This document shows positions 1 through 5,925 of a stretch of DNA of 6,742 nucleotides, in pieces. The position numbers and the translations under genes were made by a program. Below the pieces are notes generated by a model. It was not told the origin of the DNA, ran no database searches, and saw only the letters and a program-made list of their open reading frames with translations. Positions within the stretch are counted from its first letter, which is position 1. Each line of letters starts with the position of its first letter. This DNA is from Peptostreptococcaceae bacterium (lineage in GTDB: Bacteria; Bacillota_A; Clostridia; Peptostreptococcales; Acidaminobacteraceae): assembly GCA_013619035.1 (NCBI GenBank), contig JABXKX010000358.1:1-6742 (forward strand), written 5' to 3'.

Positions 1-789
1 AAAGAAGATGGTGCAACCAAAGAAGAGATTAAAGCTTACTTAGAGTCACAGGGTTTTGAATTCCCAGAAAGAACAGAAAAACCATTACCATTTGATATAG
101 ATGAAGAGACACAAGCGGTTTTAGAACAAATGAAAGAAGATGGCGCAACCAAAGAAGAGATTAAAGACTATTTAGAGTCACAGGGTTTTGAATTCCCAGA
201 AAGAACAGAAAAACCATTACCATTTGATGTAGACGAAGAGACACAAGCGGTTTTAGAACAAATGAAAGAAGATGGTGCAACCAAAGAAGAGATTAAAGAC
301 TATTTAGAGTCACAAGGTTTTGAGTTTCCAGAAAGAGCAGAAAAACCATTACCATTTGATTTAGATGAAGAGACAAAAGCAGTTTTAGAACAAATGAAAG
401 AAGATGGTGCAACCAAAGAAGAGATTAAAGCTTACTTAGAGTCACAGGGTTTTGAGTTTCCAGAAAGAGCAGAAAAACCATTACCATTTGATTTAGATGA
501 AGAGACAAAAGCAGTTTTAGATCAAATGAAAGAAGATGGTGCAACCAAAGAAGAGATTAAAGACTATTTAGAGTCACAGGGTTTTGAGTTTCCAGAAAGA
601 ACAGAAAAACCATTACCATTTGATATAGATGAAGAGACAAAAGCAGTTTTAGATCAAATGAAAGAAGATGGTGCAACCAAAGAAGAGATTAAAGACTATT
701 TAGAGTCACAGGGTTTTGAATTCCCAGAAAGAACAGAAAAACCATTACCATTTGATGTAGATGAAGAGACAAAAGAAATATTAGAACAA
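1..789 (+). repeat. 132-bp in-frame tandem repeat array (about 6 units plus a diverged seventh)
   Basis: Direct repeats with an exact 132-bp period are seen at 1-129 (partial), 130-261, 262-393, 394-525, 526-657 and 658-789. A diverged seventh begins at 790 and keeps similarity to about 861. Units differ at few sites, several of them silent. Variants occur in linked blocks: GCT-TAC or GAC-TAT at unit residues 13-14, GAATTC or GAGTTT at 21-22, Thr or Ala at 26, Ile, Val or Leu at 34, Gln or Lys at 39, Glu or Asp at 43. The blocks are reassorted between units. There are no spacers and no indels. The array runs off the left edge, so the total copy number is unknown. Confidence 0.97.
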
Positions 790-930
790 ATGAAAGCTGA
801 TGGTACATCAAAAGAAGATATCAACACATATTTAGAGTCAATGGGTGTGAACATTGAAAGACCTGAGATGGGTAGAAACATGGATGGAGCTAACAGAACT
901 GCTCCTGGTTCAAGAAATTTAGACAACTAG
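1..930 (+). CDS. Acidic 44-residue tandem-repeat protein, 5'-truncated
   Basis: The reading frame is open from the first base, so the N-terminus lies outside the window; 309 codons are visible before the TAG at 928-930. The protein is almost wholly 44-residue repeats: one partial unit, five full near-identical units (starting at 130, 262, 394, 526, 658) and a diverged last unit from 790. Each unit has a probable helical hairpin (around DEETKAVLEQMKEDG, then ATKEEIKDYLES), followed by a turn and a Pro-containing linker (FEFPER, EKPLPFD). A typical unit has about 14 acidic and 6 basic residues and no cysteine. The end, from about 850, is unrelated: polar, with several Asn, Gly and Arg. I do not recognise the family. 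A secreted or surface role is possible, but any signal peptide would lie upstream. Internal ATGs occur once per unit, but none has a convincing ribosome binding site, so none is taken as the start. A terminator follows directly, separating this gene from the two-component genes. Confidence 0.85.
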   Translation, partial: KEDGATKEEIKAYLESQGFEFPERTEKPLPFDIDEETQAVLEQMKEDGATKEEIKDYLESQGFEFPERTEKPLPFDVDEETQAVLEQMKEDGATKEEIKDYLESQGFEFPERAEKPLPFDLDEETKAVLEQMKEDGATKEEIKAYLESQGFEFPERAEKPLPFDLDEETKAVLDQMKEDGATKEEIKDYLESQGFEFPERTEKPLPFDIDEETKAVLDQMKEDGATKEEIKDYLESQGFEFPERTEKPLPFDVDEETKEILEQMKADGTSKEDINTYLESMGVNIERPEMGRNMDGANRTAPGSRNLDN

Positions 931-934
931 AGTT

Positions 935-954
935 AGAGGCGAAAGTCTCTTTTT
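935..954 (+). terminator. Rho-independent terminator of the repeat-protein gene
   Basis: A six-pair stem, AGAGGC with GTCTCT (one G-T pair), closes a GAAA tetraloop and is followed by a T run from 950 to 954. It starts four bases after the repeat-gene stop codon and precedes the regulator promoter, so it most likely ends the upstream transcript. Confidence 0.8.
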
Positions 955-975
955 CTATCGTTTCAAAAACATAGA

Positions 976-984
976 TGTTATAAT
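976..984 (+). promoter_or_regulatory. Extended -10 promoter for the two-component operon
   Basis: TGTTATAAT is a perfect extended -10 (TG-N-TATAAT). No good -35 lies 16-18 bases upstream (TATCGT at 17-base spacing), which fits extended -10 promoters, since these can work with a weak -35. It lies between the upstream terminator and the regulator start, giving a leader of roughly 15-20 bases. Confidence 0.6.
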
Positions 985-990
985 GTAAAA

Positions 991-996
991 AAGGAG
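991..996 (+). promoter_or_regulatory. Ribosome binding site that sets the regulator start
   Basis: AAGGAG sits 11 bases before the ATG at 1008. An in-frame GTG at 996 begins at the last base of this motif, far too close to be initiated from it. The ATG is therefore chosen although the GTG frame is longer. Confidence 0.65.
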
Positions 997-1007
997 TGAA
1001 AGTAATT

Positions 1008-1667
1008 ATGTTGTGTTATTTAGTTGAAGATGAAGAAAACTTAAACACCTTGTTGTCGTTTTCATTAAAACAAGAAGGGTACGATGTAAGGACCTTTTTT
1101 ACAATGAGTGAAGCTATGCTGTGCATACATGATTCTGTAGATGCGTGGATCGTAGATATCAATTTACCAGATGGTTCTGGATTGGATTTAGTACAAAAGT
1201 TAAAAGCCAATGATTCCGAACAGGTGGTGGTGATTATATCAGCACGAGATTCTGAAATAGATAAATTATTAGGACTGGAAATCGGTAGTGATGATTATAT
1301 AACTAAGCCCTTCTTACCTAGAGAGCTCAGTATAAGACTCAATCGATTGATGGGTTCCGTTAAGAAGAATAACGATAAAAAGAATTTTGGATTATTAACA
1401 ATTGATTATATTAAAAGAATGGTATTCGATTCTGGTAAACCATTGGATTTAACCAGCAAAGAATATGATATTATTGCCATGTTTTCAAACCATCCTAATC
1501 AAGCTTTTAGTAGAGAACAAATACTGGAAATGGTTTGGGGCAATGATTACTTTGGAACCGATAGAGTGGTAGATGACCTAATAAGAAGAATACGAAAGAA
1601 ATCAGAACATCTGCCAATTGAAACGGTATATGGTTTTGGTTATAGATGGTGTGGTCATGAAGGTTAA
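1008..1667 (+). CDS. OmpR/PhoB-family DNA-binding response regulator
   Basis: Cytoplasmic response regulator of 219 residues, normal length for the family; it should be phosphorylated by the kinase encoded next and then bind target promoters. The receiver domain (about 1-115) has the acidic pair Glu7-Asp8, phosphoacceptor Asp50 in VDINLPDGSG, the switch Ser78 in ISARD and conserved Lys100 in ITKPF. The C-terminal winged helix (about 128-216) carries the family signatures LTSKEYDII, REQILEMVWG, the recognition-helix region RVVDDLIRRIRKK and the terminal hairpin VYGFGYRW. The start is ATG 1008, because an upstream in-frame GTG at 996 overlaps the Shine-Dalgarno. The gene overlaps the kinase gene by 11 bases. 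Target genes cannot be read from the sequence. The neighbouring repeat-protein and methyltransferase genes are candidates by position only. Confidence 0.95.
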   Translation: MLCYLVEDEENLNTLLSFSLKQEGYDVRTFFTMSEAMLCIHDSVDAWIVDINLPDGSGLDLVQKLKANDSEQVVVIISARDSEIDKLLGLEIGSDDYITKPFLPRELSIRLNRLMGSVKKNNDKKNFGLLTIDYIKRMVFDSGKPLDLTSKEYDIIAMFSNHPNQAFSREQILEMVWGNDYFGTDRVVDDLIRRIRKKSEHLPIETVYGFGYRWCGHEG

Positions 1668-3045
1668 AAACTTATTCAAGAAAAATATGTTACTCATTTT
1701 AATACCGCTTATTATAATTAGTTTTACAGTTGTTGGTATTTCCAAAAATGTTATTGAGACATATTTTAGAAATGACAGTTTTAAAATACTTAATAGAGAA
1801 TTGGAATTATATAACAATTCTGTTGAAAAAGCACTGACAACAAAAGAGAAAATTCAATCACCTGATTTGGTAAAACCATCTCCGAAACAAGATTTAGAGA
1901 CTGTATTTAAACCCAATAAAAGTGTTCAAAGTGTTTATCTATTTGAAACCAATAATGGCAAATTTAAATTTTTCCATGATGATGAGACAGCTGTTAGCCT
2001 TGAATTAGAAGGTCTTATTGGCAATACAGTATGGCCTTTACAAGGTGAATCTAATTTTGGATCAGAAAAAATATTTTATGCGATAGTCCCGGTTAAGAAC
2101 TTGACTATGATTGAAAAATATAGAGTGCCTAAAGATGCTAAGCTCTACCTGCTATCCTATATTTCAGAGTCTTATAGTTTAGAACTAACTCAATCCATTA
2201 TGACTATTTTTATTGTAGGTTTATCAGTTTTAATCGGTTTAACAATTGTGATTCTCTTTTTCGTTTTCAGAAAAATTAGTTTAAGGTTAAAAGAATTAGA
2301 AGAAGGGACCTCAAAAGTTGGACGTGGTCAATTTGATACCAAAATTTCTATAGAACCCTATGATGAAATAGGCAGATTAGGCGAAGCAATGAATCGGATG
2401 AGTAAACAATTACATCTGATACAAGAAGAACAAGCCGAAAACTTTCAGATTATAGGACATGAATTGAAGACACCTATAATGGTGATGCAGGGGTATTTAG
2501 ACGCCATGGCTCACGAACAGTATCCAAGTGGTAGTAAAGAAGAAACCATAAGAATCTTAATTCAAGAATTAGGTCGATTGGAAAACTTAACAAAAGATAT
2601 CCTGATTATCAGTAAAGTGGATTACTTATCTAGAAACAACGTTCAGATGAAAACACTCCATTTGAGTGAACATTTCAGAAGTGTTTCAAACCTTTTAAAT
2701 CTTGAAGATCAAATTGAAATAACCGTTAGCGGTGAACATACCATTGTCGGTGATGAAGAGTCTTGGCATAGGATTATTGAAAATATTATTTCGAATAATT
2801 TAAGATATGCTAAATCTAAAATAACAATCTCATTAGGTCCAGATATAATTATTAAAAATGATGGACCACCAATAGAGTCTCATTTACTGAACAAAATTAA
2901 AAGTCCTTTTGTAAAAGGTAATAAGGGCAGAAGTGGCTTGGGATTAACCATTGTTTCAAATACACTAAAACTCTATCATTATCAATTGGAATTGAGAAAT
3001 ACAACAGATGGTGTTGAATATAGCATTAAAAAAGAGACTGATTAG
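1657..3045 (+). CDS. Membrane sensor histidine kinase (HAMP-HisKA-HATPase)
   Basis: Sensor kinase of 462 residues, the likely partner of the preceding regulator. Order: short basic N-terminus, transmembrane helix 1 (about 11-28), an extracytoplasmic domain of about 150 residues with no family I recognise, transmembrane helix 2 (about 181-204), HAMP (about 205-257, with the PYDEIGRLGEAMNRM end), a dimerisation domain with the H-box GHELKTP and phospho-accepting His268, then the ATPase domain with N-box ENIISNN (375-381), G1 motif NDG (Asp402) and G2 motif SGLGL (426-430). All catalytic motifs look intact. The ATG at 1657 is chosen, giving an 11-base overlap with the regulator. A start at 1618 in the same frame would add 13 residues, lie deeper inside the regulator and place extra charged sequence before helix 1. 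The ribosome binding site is weak, so translation is probably coupled. The TAG stop lies within the terminator stem. Confidence 0.93.
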   Translation: MKVKNLFKKNMLLILIPLIIISFTVVGISKNVIETYFRNDSFKILNRELELYNNSVEKALTTKEKIQSPDLVKPSPKQDLETVFKPNKSVQSVYLFETNNGKFKFFHDDETAVSLELEGLIGNTVWPLQGESNFGSEKIFYAIVPVKNLTMIEKYRVPKDAKLYLLSYISESYSLELTQSIMTIFIVGLSVLIGLTIVILFFVFRKISLRLKELEEGTSKVGRGQFDTKISIEPYDEIGRLGEAMNRMSKQLHLIQEEQAENFQIIGHELKTPIMVMQGYLDAMAHEQYPSGSKEETIRILIQELGRLENLTKDILIISKVDYLSRNNVQMKTLHLSEHFRSVSNLLNLEDQIEITVSGEHTIVGDEESWHRIIENIISNNLRYAKSKITISLGPDIIIKNDGPPIESHLLNKIKSPFVKGNKGRSGLGLTIVSNTLKLYHYQLELRNTTDGVEYSIKKETD

Positions 3046-3054
3046 TCTCTTTTT
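3029..3054 (+). terminator. Terminator overlapping the end of the kinase gene
   Basis: A perfect 11-pair stem (3029-3039 with 3044-3054) closes a GATT loop; its core is AGAGACT with AGTCTCT, flanked by an A run and a T run. The A and T runs would allow it to work in both directions. The last kinase codons and the stop codon (3043-3045) lie inside the hairpin. Confidence 0.85.
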
Positions 3055-3089
3055 AAATTTCGATTTTTAATGGGTTTCTTAACTTGTTA

Positions 3090-3100
3090 TATGATAAAAT
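3090..3100 (+). promoter_or_regulatory. Probable promoter of the methyltransferase operon
   Basis: TATGATAAAAT contains two overlapping -10 candidates: TATGAT (3090-3095) and an extended form, TG-A-TAAAAT (3092-3100). No clear -35 is seen at 16-18 bases. A promoter is expected here because the kinase terminator ends at 3054 and the next gene begins at 3139. Confidence 0.45.
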
Positions 3101-3138
3101 TAGTTCTAAATGTAAAAACTTACTATTAAGGAGGCTGA

Positions 3139-3993
3139 ATGAATACAGATTGGTCAAACAAGGTACAAGGTATCGAGACACTTAATTTATCAAGAACATT
3201 AAGGTTCACAGAAGATTTTATTGAGAATTGGATAAAAAAAGTAGGTTTAAAAAATATGGACAAAGTATTGGAAATCGGGTGCGGTCCAGGGATTTTTACA
3301 AGAGCACTCAGTGAGAAACATAAGGGTGGTATTATTGGACTTGATTTAGATACAAACTTTATAAACTATTGTAATCTAAAGAAGGCTCATCAGAACCTCG
3401 AATATGTGGAGGGCAATGCCTTAGAAATGCCGTTTAAAGACAATAGTTTTGATCTTATTTCTTCTCATACGGTCATTGAACATGTCCCCAATGAACTTTT
3501 CTTAAAAGAACATTTAAGACTCCTAAAGCCAGGTGGTACAGCTGTTGTTATGAATGTCAGAAATGAAGGTAGAATTGAATATGATTCAGATGTAGCAACT
3601 GACAGAGAAAAAGAGTTGATGACAGTTATTGGAGACGTTATTGATAAAATATGCGAAGACGTTTCAATATGTGAACACCAACAAGCGCCAGAAGAAATAT
3701 TAAAACTCATGACAACTCTAGGCTTCCAGTCCATTCGATTAGAAGTTATTCCTTATCTAATATGCAGTGATAATGACGACTTCAGAAGTCAAATCATAGA
3801 TTATAAAAAGAAGAGTCAACTGGAATTCATAGAGATGGCTTTACAATATGATAGTTCACTTCTCACCAAAGAAGAATTAGAAGAATTGAAGCATTTGATC
3901 CAGAAAAAATATTCAATTAAAAATACATGGTCTTTTTCATATGTACCATTGATGATCTTCATTGGAAAGAAAGGAGAGTCATATGATCAGTAG
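3139..3993 (+). CDS. Class I SAM-dependent methyltransferase
   Basis: Protein of 284 residues predicted to transfer a methyl group from S-adenosylmethionine to an unidentified substrate in the cytoplasm. Motif I is VLEIGCGPG (43-51), the SAM-binding glycine loop. It is followed by the acidic GLDLD (ribose-binding), then GNALEMPF and NSFDLISSHTVIEHVPN typical of the Methyltransf_11/UbiE-like group, and LRLLKPGG before the late strands. The C-terminal third (about 165-284) is less conserved and probably forms the substrate lid. The start is well supported by AAGGAGG at 3128-3134. The end overlaps the next gene by 11 bases, so this is the first gene of a probable three-gene operon. The substrate cannot be assigned: the family covers small molecules, lipids and quinones. 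The family call is firm, the role open. Confidence 0.9.
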   Translation: MNTDWSNKVQGIETLNLSRTLRFTEDFIENWIKKVGLKNMDKVLEIGCGPGIFTRALSEKHKGGIIGLDLDTNFINYCNLKKAHQNLEYVEGNALEMPFKDNSFDLISSHTVIEHVPNELFLKEHLRLLKPGGTAVVMNVRNEGRIEYDSDVATDREKELMTVIGDVIDKICEDVSICEHQQAPEEILKLMTTLGFQSIRLEVIPYLICSDNDDFRSQIIDYKKKSQLEFIEMALQYDSSLLTKEELEELKHLIQKKYSIKNTWSFSYVPLMIFIGKKGESYDQ

Positions 3994-4699
3994 TTTATCA
4001 AGAGTTGGTTTATCGGGTGTTAATGGTGATATTATATATGTCTCAGAAGATCAAACTACACTATTATTATCAGATGGTGCTTCAGGTGCTGGAGATGATG
4101 GTAAACAAGTGATGGCGAAGCTCTGTAGAGATACTGCTGTAAACTTTCCCTATAAAACATCAGGATTATTACCAGAAGAGTACTTAGATTGATTGGTTAA
4201 AACCATAAACAATGAGTTAATTGATATCTCACAAGAAAAAGGCAAACTTCATTTTGGTACCATTGCTGTAACCATAATAGATCATCATAAAATAACAGCG
4301 ACCACTTTAGGTGATTTACCCATTTATTTTGCTCATGAAAACCTTGTAGAAGAACTGTCTAGAACGCCAAGAAAGTTTGAATGGATGATAGAGCAAGGAT
4401 TCTTTGATAAAGAAGCTTATGAAGGGTAAATAAGTCATATGCATCCTATGTTATGGAGTTCATTGAATCAATTCATTCCAATGATAGTCCCTTGTCATAA
4501 AATTGAAACCAGAACGATTACAAAAGGAGATATACTTGTACTTTGTTGTGATGGTATCAGTGATTGGTTTGAAAAAGAAGAGTTGATTGAACACATCAAA
4601 AGGGAAAATTTAGAAACCATCTGTAATGTTGCAAAAAAAAGGTCTTTAGAGTTTAATGAATATATGGATGATCAAAGCATAATAGTCGTCAAATTTTAG
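3983..4699 (+). pseudogene. PP2C/SpoIIE-like serine/threonine phosphatase interrupted by two in-frame stops
   Basis: A single frame of 238 codons reads as a compact PP2C-type metal-dependent phosphatase, except for TGA at 4190 (codon 70) and TAA at 4427 (codon 149). No frameshift is needed. Family motifs occur across all three pieces: NGD (Asp16) and LLLSDGASGAG (metal-ligand Asp31) in the first, ITATTLGDLPIYF in the second, DILVLCCDGISD (Asp190) and DDQSIIVV (229-236) in the third. The total length is normal for a bacterial PP2C. Each stop is one transition from a sense codon (TGG Trp, CAA Gln), consistent with two nonsense mutations. AAGGAG lies six bases before the start, and the start overlaps the methyltransferase end, so initiation signals remain. 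A functional copy would dephosphorylate phospho-Ser/Thr proteins. Readthrough or base-call errors are alternatives, but two different stop codons favour gene decay. Restart at the ATG at 4439 would give only a fragment. Confidence 0.82.
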
Positions 4700-4703
4700 G
4701 AGG
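4698..4703 (+). promoter_or_regulatory. Shine-Dalgarno overlapping the phosphatase stop codon
   Basis: AGGAGG begins inside the TAG stop (4697-4699) of the preceding gene and lies four bases before the ATG at 4708. This arrangement suggests coupling: ribosomes ending on the phosphatase frame would help initiation of the next gene. With the phosphatase frame broken upstream, that coupling may be weakened. Confidence 0.6.
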
Positions 4704-4707
4704 GTGT

Positions 4708-5040
4708 ATGCTAATAATGATTAGTAAAGAAAAGTATCTGGGTTATATAGCAAATGATCAGATGACTAAAGGTGGGAATTGGCGATTAACTAGAATACCA
4801 CCAAGTTGTGAAGTCTGTGAATGTGATAAGGGATTCAAACTGATAAAAAAATACTATAATCCACTTTCTAACGTTGATGCCATATATATTGTAGAATGTA
4901 GATGCTGCCAAGATCGCACTGAATTAGAGCATGACGAGTACAAACAGATAAAAGCGATTGTTGCCTTAAATAAAAAATATGAAAATCAGAAAATAGAACA
5001 AATGATATATTTACAAAAGCTAGATAAATTATTAGAGTAA
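4708..5040 (+). CDS. Small six-cysteine protein of unknown function
   Basis: A 110-residue protein I do not recognise. It has two cysteine clusters, C-x2-C-x-C at 34-39 (CEVCEC) and C-x-C-C at 64-67 (CRCC), separated by a predicted strand-rich segment. A zinc-ribbon-like or other metal-binding fold is plausible, but the spacing is not a standard one I can name. The C-terminal third (about 72-110) is charged and probably helical, rich in Lys, Glu and Leu. No signal peptide or membrane helix is visible. It starts eight bases after the phosphatase stop with a strong Shine-Dalgarno, making it the probable last gene of the operon with the methyltransferase and phosphatase. An alternative ATG at 4717 would be 13 bases from that site and is less likely. 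Unlike the phosphatase it has an undamaged frame. Confidence 0.75.
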   Translation: MLIMISKEKYLGYIANDQMTKGGNWRLTRIPPSCEVCECDKGFKLIKKYYNPLSNVDAIYIVECRCCQDRTELEHDEYKQIKAIVALNKKYENQKIEQMIYLQKLDKLLE

Positions 5041-5124
5041 TTGAATTAAAATATATTTTTATTGAGTAAATAGATATGGGGTATAGTTATAAAAATATCA
5101 ACTTTAAAAATGAAAGAGGTGTCT
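5041..5124 (+). other. Intergenic spacer, probably with a weak promoter
   Basis: This very AT-rich spacer separates the Cys-rich gene from the SRPBCC gene. TTGAGT at 5062-5067 could be a -35, with TTATAA at 5087-5092 as -10, but the 19-base spacing is long. A short palindrome, AAAATATATTTT, at 5048-5059 has no G-C pairs and is not a convincing terminator. Whether the downstream gene is transcribed separately is uncertain. Confidence 0.3.
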
Positions 5125-5571
5125 ATGTCTATTATTGAGAAAAGTATACGATTAAAAGTCAAAAAAGAAATTGCGTTTAGTTATTTCATAGAACCAGATT
5201 TAATAACCAAATGGTTATGTAGTGATGCAATAATCAATCCTACAATTGAAGGTGCATATGAATTATTTTGGGATCTAGAAGACAGAAATCATAACAGCAC
5301 CATTGATTGTAAGATACAAAGTATTGATGCGCCTAATCATCTATCCTTTGATTGGAAGGGTCCAATACAATTCGAAACATTTATGAATAAAGCAGATCCT
5401 TTAACTCAAGTTGTGGTTATGTTTTCAGAAGTAGGGGATGATACCAAAGTAACTTTACTACATAGTGGTTGGAAACGTTCTGACAATTGGAGTGAAGCAA
5501 AAGATTATTTTGAACATGCTTGGTATGGTGCTTTTCAAGTACTAAAAGAGTTAATTGAAAAAAGTTATTAA
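5125..5571 (+). CDS. AHSA1-type SRPBCC domain protein
   Basis: A single-domain protein of 148 residues, normal length for the AHSA1/CalC-like branch of the SRPBCC (START-like) superfamily, whose helix-grip fold encloses a hydrophobic cavity. Visible hallmarks are the early KEIAFSYFIEPDLITKWLC segment, matching the usual start-of-domain region with Trp30, a mid-domain strand set (AYELFWDL, LSFDWKG), the QVVVMFSEVGDDTKVTLLHSGW strand pair, and the long C-terminal helix around AWYGAFQVLKELIE. Members bind small hydrophobic ligands or help protein folding; no ligand can be deduced here. The start is ATG 5125 because AGAGG lies a few bases upstream. An in-frame ATG at 5110 has no ribosome binding site. 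It is probably monocistronic, with its own strong terminator. Confidence 0.88.
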   Translation: MSIIEKSIRLKVKKEIAFSYFIEPDLITKWLCSDAIINPTIEGAYELFWDLEDRNHNSTIDCKIQSIDAPNHLSFDWKGPIQFETFMNKADPLTQVVVMFSEVGDDTKVTLLHSGWKRSDNWSEAKDYFEHAWYGAFQVLKELIEKSY

Positions 5572-5600
5572 ATAAGATATGTTGCATATCTTATTTTTTT
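5570..5600 (+). terminator. Strong terminator after the SRPBCC gene
   Basis: A perfect 12-pair stem (5570-5581 with 5585-5596) closes a TTG loop and runs into seven consecutive T residues (5594-5600). The 5' arm starts within the TAA stop codon (5569-5571). The stem is AT-rich but long and without mismatches. Confidence 0.85.
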
Positions 5601-5632
5601 GTTAATAAACTATAAATTTACCTAAACTGAAA

Positions 5633-5661
5633 TTGCTAAATCGTATAAGTGTTGCTACAAT
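5633..5661 (+). promoter_or_regulatory. Sigma-A-type promoter of the Nudix-DUF89 operon
   Basis: TTGCTA (5633-5638) and TACAAT (5656-5661) are separated by exactly 17 bases, the best -35/-10 pair in the window. Transcription would start near 5668, giving a very short leader of about 15 bases before the ATG at 5683, just enough for the AAAGGA ribosome binding site at 5671-5676. Confidence 0.7.
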
Positions 5662-5682
5662 AAACAAATGAAAGGATAAATG

Positions 5683-5925
5683 ATGGATTACGTAAACTAC
5701 ATTAGAGTACATTCCGGACCACATTCCTTTATCAAAGTACAAAATGGAGATGAATTTTACTGTGTTGTTATTGCTTATGAGACAGAAGATTTTGCAGGCA
5801 CCGTTAAAATAAATAAAGAAGAATCACTGGATTTTAAATATTATTCATTCGAAAACTTACCAGAAAATATGGTAGAGAGTCATCTGGAATTAATCCAATC
5901 ATTCTTAAAGAAGAGGTTAAAATGA
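5683..5925 (+). CDS. Nudix hydrolase remnant lacking the Nudix box (in-frame internal deletion)
   Basis: An intact 80-codon frame, about half the usual Nudix length of some 150-160 residues. Residues 1-8 (MDYVNYIR) match the characteristic N-terminus of a clostridial/bacillar Nudix group. From about residue 10 the sequence jumps to the C-terminal half: SGPHSF, QNGDEFYCVVIAYE, FAGTVKINKEESLDFKYYSF and ENLPENM are typical of the strands and helix after the catalytic region. The central region, including the GX5EX7REUXEEXGU box that binds metal and cleaves nucleoside-diphosphate-linked substrates, is absent. The junction is near 5707-5715. The product should therefore be catalytically inactive, or have another use such as driving translation of the next gene. 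The ATG at 5683 is preferred over 5680 for its six-base spacing from AAAGGA and its match to the family start. Its TGA overlaps the DUF89 start codon (ATGA). Confidence 0.78.
   Translation: MDYVNYIRVHSGPHSFIKVQNGDEFYCVVIAYETEDFAGTVKINKEESLDFKYYSFENLPENMVESHLELIQSFLKKRLK

Noticed and set aside
1..789. CRISPR-like or noncoding repeat array
   Set aside because: Units are 132 bp, directly abutting without spacers, multiples of three and open in one frame, so this is a coding tandem repeat.
1..930. EF-hand calcium-binding repeats
   Set aside because: The DxDEE segment is acidic but lacks the central Gly and the 12-residue ligand spacing of an EF-hand loop.
996..1007. GTG start for the response regulator
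   Set aside because: It overlaps the AAGGAG ribosome binding site; the ATG at 1008 has workable spacing and gives the usual receiver-domain N-terminus.
4190..4192. TGA read as tryptophan (alternative code) or selenocysteine
   Set aside because: Trp is TGG everywhere else in the window and no other gene contains in-frame TGA. A second interruption in the same gene is TAA, which neither explanation covers. PP2C enzymes are not known selenoproteins.
4439..4699. Independent small gene starting at ATG 4439
   Set aside because: No good ribosome binding site precedes it, and its content is the C-terminal third of the phosphatase, in the same frame.
5048..5059. AAAATATATTTT palindrome as terminator of the Cys-rich gene
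   Set aside because: It has no G-C pairs and no room for a loop with a stable stem; it is expected by chance in such AT-rich sequence.
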